Assembly (NCBI GenBank): GCA_002423395.1
Contig: DIVZ01000007.1
Coordinates: 124,001-188,000 of the forward strand
Source: Eubacteriaceae bacterium UBA6119
GTDB lineage: Bacteria; Bacillota; Clostridia; Eubacteriales; UBA1433
Direction of reading: 5' to 3'
DNA length: 64,000 bases
The translations under genes and the position numbers were made by a program. The notes under the pieces were generated by a model. It saw only the letters and a list, made by a program, of their open reading frames with translations. It did no database searches and had not been told where the DNA came from. This document shows, in pieces, positions 34,392-43,307 of this stretch (positions are counted from its first letter, which is position 1; each line of letters opens with the position of its first letter).

Positions 34392-35339
34392 TTAATACTT
34401 TTGTTCGTGATTAAACTTATTCTGCATGTCATCGTATCTGCCGTCAAGGAATGCCTGAAGGTTATTTTTCAAAATTTCATAAGCTTTTACTATGTAGTTG
34501 GTATTATGTCCGCTCATGTGAGGCGTTATTATAATGTTATCCAATTTCCAGAATTTGTGATCCGGCGCCAGCGGCTCGGTATCAAATACGTCTACTATAT
34601 AGCGTTTAAACATTTTATTCTTTAAAGCTTCATATATGTCATCTTCATTAGTGGTGCCGCTTCTTCCCATATTAATCATGCAAGCTGTGGGTTTTAACAT
34701 TTGCAGATACTTTTTATCAATGATGTGTTTTGTGGATTCGGTAAGCGCTAGCAGATTTACTATGTAGTCACATGTTTTAAAAATGATTTCCAAATCCTCA
34801 AGTCCGTATACCGCGGAAACATTCTCAACGGGTTCTACTGTTCGTTTTATTCCGATAACTTCCATTCCAAGGGCGGATGCCTTCTTTGCAACTTCTTTGC
34901 CAATAGCGCCCAGCCCTAAAATGCCGAGGCGTTTTTTACTTATTTGGTCTTGCGGGTATAACTGCCATGTTTGAGTAAGCTGGTTTTGCATAACCTTGTC
35001 GATGTTACGCGCATCAATTATCATCATAGCTATTGCATATTCAGACATATGCTCGGGATGTATGCCTCTTCCGGTTGTGAGAATGACACCGCGTTCTTTA
35101 ATATCGTTTAAGGGCAGCTTTTCGACTCCCGCCATAAAGCAGCTGATATATTTAAGCTTTGTACATTGAGCAAACACATCGCTTGTAATGAATCTTCCTG
35201 CATAGATGTCTGCGTCAAGCACCTGCGTGTTAAATTCCTGCTGATTGGCAGGATAGACTACTTCGCATTGAGGGAAGTCTTCTTTGAGGCGATACAGAAT
35301 ATCGGCATTCGGCATTTCGGAATATACGGCTATTTTCAT
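34392..35339 (-). CDS. D-isomer-specific 2-hydroxyacid dehydrogenase
   Basis: 315 residues. The NAD domain has LGILGLGAIGKEVAKKASALGMEVIGI; catalytic residues lie in INMGRSGTTNEDDIYEAL (Arg replaced by the GRSG form), VDVFDTEPLAPDHKFW (Glu) and ITPHMSGHN (His). The N-terminal half is divergent. Family reduces 2-oxo acids or oxidises D-2-hydroxy acids; the substrate is unclear. RBS AAAGGAGG seven bases before the ATG. Confidence 0.88.
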   Translation of the reverse strand: MKIAVYSEMPNADILYRLKEDFPQCEVVYPANQQEFNTQVLDADIYAGRFITSDVFAQCTKLKYISCFMAGVEKLPLNDIKERGVILTTGRGIHPEHMSEYAIAMMIIDARNIDKVMQNQLTQTWQLYPQDQISKKRLGILGLGAIGKEVAKKASALGMEVIGIKRTVEPVENVSAVYGLEDLEIIFKTCDYIVNLLALTESTKHIIDKKYLQMLKPTACMINMGRSGTTNEDDIYEALKNKMFKRYIVDVFDTEPLAPDHKFWKLDNIIITPHMSGHNTNYIVKAYEILKNNLQAFLDGRYDDMQNKFNHEQKY

Positions 35340-35434
35340 TTCTTTCCTCCTTTAATGTTATAGATTTATTTAAAATATTTTTGTTGATTGAAGGTATTAT
35401 ATACAAGTACAAACAATAACCTATTTACAGTATA

Positions 35435-36046
35435 TTATAATGAGGAAATTATATCAGTATATTTTTTAACTTTATCTTTGTTTAATAGTCCGCTCTGAAT
35501 GTTTTTATTAAGATAATTATTTATATTTTCAGACGGGCTTAATTTGTATATTTGTATTAATATATTAAAAATATCACAAAGCAGCAGTGATTTTTGGGTA
35601 TCTTTATAGTTGTTAATATCTACAGACATTAAAGCGTCCGCTGTTTCTTTTGCAAGTTCAGGTTTATACGATATCCAATCAGCAACGCTTTGAATAGTTT
35701 GTCGGGAGGTGATGAATTTTTCATCCGAGAAGTGTTTAAAATAGTCGTTATAAACAGCGTTAAATAAATTATCTTTATCCCATTTAATATTTCTGGCGAT
35801 AAGCATAATGCCTATGCTCCGCTGATATGAATTATCATCACGTAATTTAGCGATAAAATCATTAAAATACGGATACACATCATCATGAAGTTCACTTCTT
35901 ATAAGAAGCGTTTTAAAAGCGACATACCGCATATCATCATTTTTATCTGCCAATACGGATACTAAAAATTCAATATCATTTTCCGATAAGTTTAATGCAA
36001 ACTCTTCTTCATTGTTTTTATAAGTTAATAAAGTCTGAACATCCAT
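35435..36046 (-). CDS. HEAT-repeat-like protein, unknown
   Basis: 203 residues, all-helical, with repeats of about 40 residues that look like HEAT units: NDIEFLVSVLADKNDDMRYVAFKTLLIRSE, YPYFNDFIAKLRDDNSYQRSIGIMLIARNIKW, TSRQTIQSVADWISYKPELAKETADAL. Similar clostridial proteins are often labelled 'SufBD protein', a name that seems unfounded. No catalytic motif. It probably acts as a binding scaffold; target unknown. GGAG lies ten bases before the ATG. Confidence 0.7.
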   Translation of the reverse strand: MDVQTLLTYKNNEEEFALNLSENDIEFLVSVLADKNDDMRYVAFKTLLIRSELHDDVYPYFNDFIAKLRDDNSYQRSIGIMLIARNIKWDKDNLFNAVYNDYFKHFSDEKFITSRQTIQSVADWISYKPELAKETADALMSVDINNYKDTQKSLLLCDIFNILIQIYKLSPSENINNYLNKNIQSGLLNKDKVKKYTDIISSL

Positions 36047-36113
36047 ATCAATAATCTCCTATAATAATAATTATATTATAAGTATTTTTATTTGCAATAA
36101 TTTTAAAAAAACG

Positions 36114-36143
36114 TTGTACATACGCATACAAGTGTCTTATAAT
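36114..36143 (+). promoter_or_regulatory. promoter of the aminotransferase at 36183
   Basis: TTGTAC (36114-36119) and TATAAT (36138-36143), 18-base spacer. The -35 region includes a small inverted repeat TTGTA-CATACGCA-TACAA. Confidence 0.5.
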
Positions 36144-36182
36144 AAACACATGTTAAATTTTTGATAATAGGAAGGTCGTAAA

Positions 36183-37373
36183 ATGAATCCTGTATACATA
36201 GCGCAAAGAATAAATCAACTGGAAAACGAATCGGCGTTTGAAGTGCTTGCTAAAGCGAAAGCATTGGAAGCGCAGGGGCACAGCGTAGTAAGACTGGAAA
36301 TAGGACAGCCGGACTTTAAAACTCCGGAGAATATTATAAATGCGGCTTACAACGCGATGAAGAGCGGTTTTACAGGATACACGCCTACGGTAGGTCTGCC
36401 GGAGGCAAGAAAAGCTATTTCTGAATATGTGACAAAATATAAAAATGTGCCGACAGAAGCCGAGAACGTAATAGTAGTACCCGGCGGCAAACCTATAATG
36501 TTTTTCGCAATGCTCGCTTTAATAAACCCGGGGGATGAAGTAATATACCCTGATCCGGGATTTCCGATATACCGCTCATGCATTAAGTTCGCGGGCGGAG
36601 TGCCTGTGCCGATGCCTATTCTTGAAGAAAATGACTTCCGCGCTGATGTGGAAGGCTTAAAGGCATTAGTTACAGATAAAACAAAAATGATAATAATTAA
36701 CAATCCCGCAAATCCGACAGGCGGAATATTTACAAAGGAAGATATAAAAAACATAGCCGAATTTCTTAAGGACAAAGATATATTTGTTCTTTCCGATGAG
36801 GTGTATGACAGGATAGTATTTGACGACGAAATAATATCGATAGCCTCAATTCCTTATATGAAAGATAAAACTATAATACTTGACAGCTTTTCAAAAACAT
36901 ACGCAATGCCCGGCTGGAGAATTGGTTACGGCGTTGCGAACAAAGACATTATAGCTCAGATAGAGCTGTTAATGGTTAATTCCAATTCCTGCGCGGCGGC
37001 GTTTTCGCAGATTGCGGCTATCGAGGCCCTTACCGGTCCGCAGGACAAAGTTGTCGAAATGGCAGCGGCGTTCAAACAGCGCGCGCTGTATATGGCGGAA
37101 GCGTTAAACGGAGTTAAAGGCATATCGGCAAGAAAGCCCAGAGGCGCGTTTTATGTATTCGCAAATATTAAAGAGACGCGTCTTACAAGCAAGCAATACG
37201 CCGAAAGACTGCTTTATGAAGGTCACGTTGCCGCCCTTGCGGGAACATCATTCGGAGGATACGGTGAAGGTTATATAAGGTTCTCATGCGCGAACTCGCT
37301 TGAGAATATAAAAGAAGCAGTAAGGCGAATTGAGAAGTTTAACGAGAAGATATTAAAAGAAGCGAATGCATAA
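36183..37373 (+). CDS. PLP-dependent aminotransferase (aspartate aminotransferase-like)
   Basis: 396 residues, class I. GQPDFKTPENI, VVPGGKPIMFFAMLAL, IINNPANPTGGIF, VLSDEVYDRIVFD and the PLP lysine in DSFSKTYAMPGWRIGYG; C-terminal IRFSCANS has the carboxylate Arg. It belongs to the AspC/AlaT-like I-gamma group. The specific substrate cannot be set. AGGAAGG lies before the ATG and a terminator follows, so it is monocistronic. Confidence 0.92.
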   Translation: MNPVYIAQRINQLENESAFEVLAKAKALEAQGHSVVRLEIGQPDFKTPENIINAAYNAMKSGFTGYTPTVGLPEARKAISEYVTKYKNVPTEAENVIVVPGGKPIMFFAMLALINPGDEVIYPDPGFPIYRSCIKFAGGVPVPMPILEENDFRADVEGLKALVTDKTKMIIINNPANPTGGIFTKEDIKNIAEFLKDKDIFVLSDEVYDRIVFDDEIISIASIPYMKDKTIILDSFSKTYAMPGWRIGYGVANKDIIAQIELLMVNSNSCAAAFSQIAAIEALTGPQDKVVEMAAAFKQRALYMAEALNGVKGISARKPRGAFYVFANIKETRLTSKQYAERLLYEGHVAALAGTSFGGYGEGYIRFSCANSLENIKEAVRRIEKFNEKILKEANA

Positions 37374-37375
37374 GA

Positions 37376-37401
37376 TAAAGCGCCGAAGGGCGCTTTTTTT
37401 A
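37376..37401 (+). terminator. terminator of the aminotransferase gene
   Basis: AAAGCGCC-GAA-GGGCGCTTTTTTT. Confidence 0.9.
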
Positions 37402-37482
37402 TTTTTGATAAAAAGTTATTGATATAATATTTTATAGTGTTATTATATATTTATAATTGATATTATGTTGAGGTAAGTATTT

Positions 37483-39333
37483 ATGGAAGAAAATATATTT
37501 AAAAAACAAATTGAAGAAGACATTAAATATTTACAAAAAAATAACAGCAAATATGATCTTAATCTAGAAAAGGATGAATATGCATTTAATTATTGGGTGT
37601 TAACAAAACTATTTAATATTGATGAGGAATGTGCATATGATAATATCACAGAATACTCAGATAACGGCGTTGATTGTTTTGTTTATTTTGAGGAATTGAA
37701 AGAATTATATATTATTCAAAATAAATATTATAACGATTCTACTCCAGTTAATAAAAATTATGTTATTAATGATTTTTTATACAGACCATTAAATACTCTA
37801 GCTTTAAATAATTATAAAAGATCTCCAAAGCTACAAGAAATATTTAATAAATGGAAAAACGACTCGGAATTTAAAATATTTTTATATTTTTATGTTACAA
37901 ATAATATTATAGACATATCACTAATTAATACCTTTAATACCTTTAAATATTCGAATGATAAGATTGATTGTTATATTGAAGCAAAAATATTTTATCTAAA
38001 TGATATTAAAGAGCAATATTTTGAAGACAGAAAAAAAGATAATAAACAGTTTAAATGCAATTTTTTAAGTATAAATGATGGGACATTTCTAAATATTGAT
38101 AAAGATAATTATAAATTACCAAATTTGACAGATGCAAAATATATTTTAACACCTGTTAAATTAATTTATGATATAGTTAAAGAGGCAAATGATAAAAAAT
38201 ACTTATTATTTGAAGAAAATATCAGAGAATATTTAGGCAATAAAGGTGTAAATGCAAAAATAGCCAAAACATTAGAAAGTGATAGTGATAGAGAAAATTT
38301 TTTTTATTATAACAATGGCATAACAATTATATGTGATGCAGTAAAAAAAGAGAGTCATAATCACATTAAGTATAAAAGACAATTTAAGGTAGATAATCCA
38401 CAAATTGTTAATGGTTGTCAGACTGTTAATACTATATATGAAGTTTTAAGAAAATGTCGAATTGATGAGTTAGATAAATTTGAGAATACTTTTGTTATGG
38501 TTAAGCTTTTAGTTCTTAATAAAGCTGAAGATTCAAAATTATACCATGATATTGTAAGATATAATAATAGTCAAACTGCTATAACAGAAAAAAATTTTGC
38601 AGCAAATAAAGATTCATTTATGAATATGTAGAAAGAATTTAAAACTAGAGGTTTATTATTAGCAGTTAAACAGAGCGATAATTATACTTTTAAAATAGAA
38701 GAAAAAATTAACCATGAATTATTACAAAATTATGAATACATATTTGGCTTAAAATTTAACACAATTAACGATATTATAATCCCATTAGAAAAACTGCTAC
38801 AGGTTATATTGGCATTTTCACAAGACGGTTATCAGGCTTTCACTAAAAAAAGTCAAATTTTAAAATTAGATACTTCAATATATAATTTTTTAATTGAATA
38901 TATAAAAAATGGTCCGTTAACATTTGATGATATTATTAAAATATATATGATGTTTTTAAAAGCAGAAAACGATAAAAAAAATAGTGAAGATAAGAGAACA
39001 CCAATACCTTATTATTTATTAAATTTTATCGGAAACGAATTTAAAAATATAAATGATATTGAACTAAGGGAAAAATTAAATTATATTTTTTCTAATAAAG
39101 AAATATTTGATATTATTTATAAATTTTATAAATCAGTGACAAAAAGATATAAGATAGATTATAAATTTTTAAAAGGCATTGAATATAACCAAATGATTAA
39201 GTCAGCTATTGATATGAACATTTTATATAAAACTTTATCTAATGAAGTTGAAATGTTAGAAAATAAATACGAAAAGAAAATTATAAATAATTTTAGAAAT
39301 AATGCATATAAAGAAATAGAACAATTTATTTAG
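37483..39333 (+). pseudogene. AIPR-family (abortive phage resistance) gene interrupted by an in-frame TAG
   Basis: One open frame of 617 codons is broken only by TAG at 38629-38631, after residue 382. Before the stop: the AIPR core, NNGITIICDAV, NPQIVNGCQTVNTIYEV and YNNSQTAITEKNFAANK. After it the frame continues KEFKTRGLLLAVKQ... to a normal TAG stop at 39333, again matching the expected family continuation. Intact relatives have Gln at this place, so CAG to TAG is the simplest event. AIPR proteins are linked to phage defence. The gene is far richer in A+T than its neighbours, pointing to transfer. GAGG precedes the ATG. Confidence 0.82.
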
Positions 39334-39340
39334 ATATTAT

Positions 39341-39371
39341 AAAGCAGTCTGGTAAATAGACTGCTTTTTTA
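39341..39371 (+). terminator. terminator of the AIPR gene
   Basis: AAAGCAGTCT / AGACTGCTTT with a seven-base loop and T-run. Confidence 0.85.
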
Positions 39372-39437
39372 TTTAAATTTTCGTAATTATATTTCAAGAA
39401 GTATATCGTATAACATATCTAATAATTTTGTATTCAA

Positions 39438-39617
39438 TTAATGTATGCGGTGATAGGCTGTTCCTGCTTTTAGCGTACAGCCTTTATATTTAGCAAGCTC
39501 GCTTACGGTTACAAGCTGGCAGCCCTTGGCTTTGAGCTTCGCTTCCGCGGCGCGGTATGTGGGCAGGTATATGTTGTGCATTTAAATAATATCACCGTCT
39601 TTTACATTGAAAGTTTG
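39438..39617 (-). pseudogene. C-terminal remnant of a polysaccharide deacetylase
   Basis: Read on the minus strand from 39617, the frame gives NVKDGDII, a stop (TAA, 39584-39582), then MHNIYLPTYRAAEAKLKAKG, then CQLVTVSELAKYKG. This is the end of a NodB/CE4 polysaccharide deacetylase: 'DGDII-LMHD' with the motif-5 His, followed by the final helix and LVTVSEL. The expected Leu codon has become TAA, the Asp of MHD is Asn, and everything upstream is lost. It is a dead fragment beside the broken AIPR gene and more GC-rich than its surroundings. Confidence 0.75.
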
Positions 39618-39695
39618 TCATACTTTAGCATCAATATAATATTTACAAAATAATATTTACAAAGAAAATAAATAATTCTATTTTATTATTTTAAT

Positions 39696-40616
39696 TTAAC
39701 CCATCGCCAAAAGAAGACCTATTACGGGCAGGGCGAAAAGCATAAACAAAGTTGAGACGGTAACAATAACAGCGCCTTCTTTTTCATCCAAATTGCATTC
39801 TTTAGCAAAAGCAGGCAGCAGCGCCGCTACAGGCATCGCAAACATTATGACACCGGGAGCTATGTAATAAAAATTATCCGTAAACAATCTTAGTATAAAA
39901 TACATTGCGGCAGGGAACAGCAGAACTCGGTAGATTGAAACCAAAATCACGTTTATGTTTTTAAATACGCTTATGTGCACTTCGCACAGACATAGTCCTA
40001 CAAACAGCATTGACAATGGAAGAGTCATGCCGCCTACAATAGATACGGTTCTAAGTATAGGATATGGAAGCGTTATTTTAAACAAATATAATATGAGTGA
40101 TATAAAAAATACTATAGTAATTATCGGAAGCATTTCTTTTAGCGTGGGACGGGTTTTTTGACCGCGAAGCAGATAAAAACCGACCGGAAAAAAAGTTAAG
40201 TAATATGTTATATTAAAAATTATCGCATAAATAACAGAGGCTTTGCCCAGAACCATTGCAAGGATAGGGAAACCTAAAAAGCCGACATTTGTGTATAGCA
40301 TGCTGAATGAATACAGCCCTTTTTTCTTATTGTCCAGTTTTAATAGTTTTGGCAGATACCAGGCAAGTATAAATCCTATAATATAAGTGCATAAAGAAAT
40401 TGATATTGTAATTAGAAAATCTTTTGAAGAAAGCCTGTCAGTTGTAGACATTACAGCGTCGATAAGCATGCAAGGAAGAGCGATGTTTATAAGCATTTTT
40501 GAAAGCACTTCTTTATGCTCGCTTTTTATTACTCCTCTTTTGCCTGCCGCGAATCCTATTGCGGCTATTAAAAACAATATTATAACCTGATTAATTACTA
40601 CCGAAAAATCTATCAT
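39696..40616 (-). CDS. AEC-family transporter
   Basis: 306 residues, ten hydrophobic helices, auxin efflux carrier family (AEC). N-terminal VVINQVIILFLIAAIGFAAGKRGVI, LINIALPCMLIDAVMS in the first half and VSIVGGMTLPLSMLFVGLCL in the second are family markers; the C terminus VIVTVSTLFMLFALPVIGLLLA is typical. Bacterial members export or import malate, malonate and similar anions. AAGGA precedes the ATG. Confidence 0.9.
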   Translation of the reverse strand: MIDFSVVINQVIILFLIAAIGFAAGKRGVIKSEHKEVLSKMLINIALPCMLIDAVMSTTDRLSSKDFLITISISLCTYIIGFILAWYLPKLLKLDNKKKGLYSFSMLYTNVGFLGFPILAMVLGKASVIYAIIFNITYYLTFFPVGFYLLRGQKTRPTLKEMLPIITIVFFISLILYLFKITLPYPILRTVSIVGGMTLPLSMLFVGLCLCEVHISVFKNINVILVSIYRVLLFPAAMYFILRLFTDNFYYIAPGVIMFAMPVAALLPAFAKECNLDEKEGAVIVTVSTLFMLFALPVIGLLLAMG

Positions 40617-40900
40617 TTTATCAATCCTTAAAACAATTTATTTATTATTGTATATGATAGACGCGCAAAATCCAATAATTATATTAGTCTAAAACATATT
40701 TATCTGTAAGATATATAAAATTTGACTAATCAGATAAAAACAGTCCGATTGTTGCTACATATAATATAAGTATAGGTTTTGACAAGCCGTTATGTATTAC
40801 GAATAACAATTAAACCCGAATTCAGTATTAAAACCGGTAAGCTATGCGGCACAGAAAACGGTTATAAAAATTATTATAAAGGACATCTCAGAGAATACAA
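40617..40900. other. intergenic region between AEC and rhodanese genes
   Basis: A TATAAT at 40760-40765 without a clear -35. A frame without a good start (from TTG at 40779) gives about 55 codons, running into the rhodanese gene in another frame; it contains YKNYYKGHLREYKC but I cannot assign it, and it may be chance or a gene remnant. Confidence 0.35.
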
Positions 40901-41200
40901 ATGCAAATTACTCATAAAAAAGCGAAGGAAATGATTGATAGCTTTGATGTTGTTATTATTGACGTAAGAACAGAAGAGGAATTTGATAAAGGGCATATAA
41001 AAAACGCTGTATTGATACCGCACTATGAACTGCATGAAATAGTTAATGAAATAGTTTCTGATAAAAACAAAACAATACTCATCTATTGCAAAAACGGTAT
41101 AAGAAGCAGCGCGGCTGAAAAGCTGTTAATGTATATTGGATATAAAAACGTGTATGACTTCGGCGGCATAAATGACTGGCCGTACGGAATAGATAAATGA
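40901..41200 (+). CDS. single-domain rhodanese-like protein
   Basis: 99 residues. DVVIIDVRTEEEFDKGHIKNAVLIPHYELH is the N-terminal rhodanese motif, and the active-site loop is LIYCKNGIRSSAAEKLL with the catalytic Cys near residue 66; the end is NVYDFGGINDWPYGI. Carries sulfane sulfur or acts in thiol redox. The upstream RBS is poor (GGACATCTCAGAG is far from the ATG). Confidence 0.88.
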   Translation: MQITHKKAKEMIDSFDVVIIDVRTEEEFDKGHIKNAVLIPHYELHEIVNEIVSDKNKTILIYCKNGIRSSAAEKLLMYIGYKNVYDFGGINDWPYGIDK

Positions 41201-41443
41201 TATAAATTGCAATAAATATGGAAAAGCCATAATTAGCAGTATGCCAATATGGCTTTTAATGTTATAATCGTATTATAATTTGGTAAACCTATTAATAGTT
41301 AGATGTATGCATATTTAAAATTTTATCGGCATCTTGTTTACAAGGGGCAATAGATTTTGTATGTTACATTTAATTCTCTTAATAAATACATTTAATTGTC
41401 TTATATAATTATAAAAAATTATCAGGTTAATTTAAGGAGAACA
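41201..41443. other. intergenic region with a terminator
   Basis: Contains AAAAGCCAT / ATGGCTTTT (41222-41257) with an 18-base loop, a likely terminator of the rhodanese gene. Nothing else is recognised. Confidence 0.5.
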
Positions 41444-41998
41444 ATGAATAAAAATGATTTAGTTTGGTATGTCAGCTACGGTTCGAATATGCTGTACGAA
41501 AGATTTATGTGCTATATAAACGGCGGCAAATTTGACGATAAGGGTAAAAATCATAAGCCATGCAAGGATACAACGCCTCCGCAGGCAAAAATGAATTATA
41601 TATTACCTTATAATATGTATTACGCTAACAAGTCAAAAGCATGGGATAATAAAGGAGTTTCGTTTCTGGATACTTCGATTGATAACGGCATGGCATACGG
41701 AGTCGCATATCTAATAACGAAAAAACAGTTTGACCATATTTTTGAGGAAGAAAACGGCGGAGTGAAGCCAAGTCCTACTTCAACTTGGTATAATAAAAGA
41801 CATGAAATAGCAACTTTTGAAAATATTCCGGTAATGACAATAACAAACAGAAGCGTTATTAAGAAAAACAGTCCGAGTGAAAAATATCTAGATGTTTTAT
41901 ATAAAGGCCTAAAAGAAAACTATTCATCATTAAGCGAGGAAGAGATAGCAGAATATCTAAATACCAGAAATGATACAGCATATGAGGAAGATTTATAA
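41444..41998 (+). CDS. gamma-glutamylcyclotransferase-like protein
   Basis: 184 residues. The start VWYVSYGSNMLYERFMCYINGG holds the YGSN substrate-binding motif of the GGCT-like (BtrG) fold; YGVAYLITKKQFDHIFEEE supplies the region of the catalytic Glu. Members cleave gamma-glutamyl amides or are uncharacterised. ATG at 41444 is chosen over an upstream ATG because AAGGAG lies eight bases before it. The DUF1905 remnant follows within about 20 bases. Confidence 0.8.
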   Translation: MNKNDLVWYVSYGSNMLYERFMCYINGGKFDDKGKNHKPCKDTTPPQAKMNYILPYNMYYANKSKAWDNKGVSFLDTSIDNGMAYGVAYLITKKQFDHIFEEENGGVKPSPTSTWYNKRHEIATFENIPVMTITNRSVIKKNSPSEKYLDVLYKGLKENYSSLSEEEIAEYLNTRNDTAYEEDL

Positions 41999-42020
41999 AT
42001 TGTAGAGGTAATAAAAAAAA

Positions 42021-42256
42021 GCAGACGGAATTTACGGAGCTTACATTAAAATGCCGTTTGATGCAAAAGAAGAATTTAAAAAAGGCATAGTGCCTGTATA
42101 CGCTACATTTGACGGAGAAGCATATTAAGGAAACATAGAAAAATGGGAACTCCGTGCCATATTATAGGCATCGGAAAAGATATAAGGGCAAAAATTAATA
42201 AACAGCCTAAAGACAGCGTAACAGTTACAATAAAAGAACGTCAAAAGGATATATAA
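42021..42256 (+). pseudogene. DUF1905 gene remnant with stop and frameshift
   Basis: The first frame reads ADGIYGAYIKMPFDAKEEF, continues KKGIVPVYATFDGEAY, hits TAA at 42126-42128, goes on GNIEK, and then one base is missing near 42141-42146; the shifted frame continues MGTPCHIIGIGKDIRAKI, then NKQPKDSVTVTIKE. This is a full DUF1905 domain (beta-barrel, unknown function) with the N-terminal strand and start codon also gone. Two independent lesions show it is dead. It lies in the same decaying stretch as the AIPR and deacetylase fragments. Confidence 0.8.
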
Positions 42257-42320
42257 TTATTGGTATTTAAACTCGCGGTTTGGATAAAATAATAAAAATT
42301 CAAACCGGGAGGAGCTGAGG

Positions 42321-42782
42321 ATTATTTTTACAAAATATTTATTTCCGCCTACTGTTAAAAGAGTCTCGTACAACACAGACCCTGATGTGAACACAGAGAT
42401 AAGAAATCAAACATTAGAGACTATCAATAAATATAAAGACTGCACATGCAACGCTTTATCAGACAAGATAGAAAGCTTGAATTCGGAATGGGATGTTGAA
42501 AGAATGATTGAAGCTAAAGCGGCTTTAATGATTATAATGACGACATATCTGGGGATGAAACACTGTAAAGCATGGTTTTTTTTATCGAGCGTAATTGCAA
42601 TGTTTTTGCTTTCGCACTCGCTTCAGGGCTGGTGTCCGCCTGTGCCGCTTATAAGAAAATTAGGAGCAAGGACATCTGAAGAAATTTATAATGAAAAAAT
42701 CGCGCTTAAAGTTTTAAGGGGAGACTTTGATAATAATAAAAACGAGGCGGAAGAAATTTTAAATGCTGCGGAGAAGCAGTAA
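42321..42782 (+). CDS. DUF2892 (YgaP-like) membrane protein, possible ATT start
   Basis: About 153 residues. Cytoplasmic N-terminal part rich in charged helix (SDKIESLNSEWDVERMIEAKAALMII), two adjacent hydrophobic helices, HSLQGWCPPVPLIRKLGART, then SEEIYNEKIALKVLRGDF: the DUF2892/YgaP transmembrane family, often linked to rhodanese. A GTG at 42387 has no ribosome site. Upstream in frame, to TGA at 42315, the codons give FTKYLFPPTVKRVSYNTDPD, which fits the family N terminus, and GGGAGGAG lies seven bases before ATT at 42321. I therefore infer an ATT start, or a mutated ATG. Confidence 0.7.
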   Translation: MIFTKYLFPPTVKRVSYNTDPDVNTEIRNQTLETINKYKDCTCNALSDKIESLNSEWDVERMIEAKAALMIIMTTYLGMKHCKAWFFLSSVIAMFLLSHSLQGWCPPVPLIRKLGARTSEEIYNEKIALKVLRGDFDNNKNEAEEILNAAEKQ

Positions 42783-42794
42783 AATAAATGAAAG

Positions 42795-42871
42795 TTGCCG
42801 TTGATTAAACGGCAATTTATTTTACAAATAAAAGCTGTTATTAAAACAATGATTAAATATCATTGTTTTTT
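42795..42871 (+). terminator. two successive stem-loops after the DUF2892 gene
   Basis: TTGCCGTT/AACGGCAA (42795-42815) and AAAACAATGAT/ATCATTGTTTT followed by T (42843-42871). They insulate the ArsR operon from upstream transcription. Confidence 0.75.
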
Positions 42872-42896
42872 GTTGCATATAAAAATATATATTATA

Positions 42897-42943
42897 TTGA
42901 CAATTATCTATATGCTGCATATAATAACATATAGATAATTGTC
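42897..42943 (+). promoter_or_regulatory. consensus promoter inside a 16-bp-arm ArsR operator
   Basis: TTGACA (42897-42902), 17-base spacer, TATAAT (42920-42925): a perfect sigma-A promoter. Inverted arms GACAATTATCTATATG (42899-42914) and CATATAGATAATTGTC (42928-42943) match at every base; the left arm covers the -35 and the right arm lies just past the -10. Binding of the ArsR-type repressor encoded at 42981 would block RNA polymerase. Confidence 0.85.
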
Positions 42944-42980
42944 TATGTCATAGATAAGGTTAAATGTGAGGTATTAAAGT

Positions 42981-43289
42981 ATGGATTATAAGCAATACGC
43001 AAATATATTTAAAGCATTATCGGACGAAACGCGTCTTAAAATAATTGAGATGCTAATAAAAAGCGGAGAACTATGCGCTTGCGAGTTGCTTGAAAATTTT
43101 AAAATAACACAGCCTACGCTTTCATATCATATAAAAATGCTCAGCGATTGCGGAGTAGTTAAGGCAAGACGTGACGGTGCGTGGATGCGGTATACTTTAA
43201 ATATTGAAACAATAAAGAGTTTAAGTGCTTATTTTAATGCTATTGACATAGAAGAAAACATATCAAAAAACAATAAATGTGACTGTTAA
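42981..43289 (+). CDS. ArsR-family metalloid-responsive repressor
   Basis: 102 residues. Winged helix with ETRLKIIEMLIKSGELCACELLENF and the recognition helix ITQPTLSYHIKMLSDCGVVKARRDG. The LCAC cysteines (Cys32, Cys34) match the ELCVCDL arsenite site of ArsR, and the tail ends CDC. It would repress its own promoter and release it on As(III)/Sb(III) or organoarsenical binding. First gene of the operon that includes the permease. Confidence 0.93.
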   Translation: MDYKQYANIFKALSDETRLKIIEMLIKSGELCACELLENFKITQPTLSYHIKMLSDCGVVKARRDGAWMRYTLNIETIKSLSAYFNAIDIEENISKNNKCDC

Positions 43290-43307
43290 GAAAGGAGACA
43301 TAAATAT

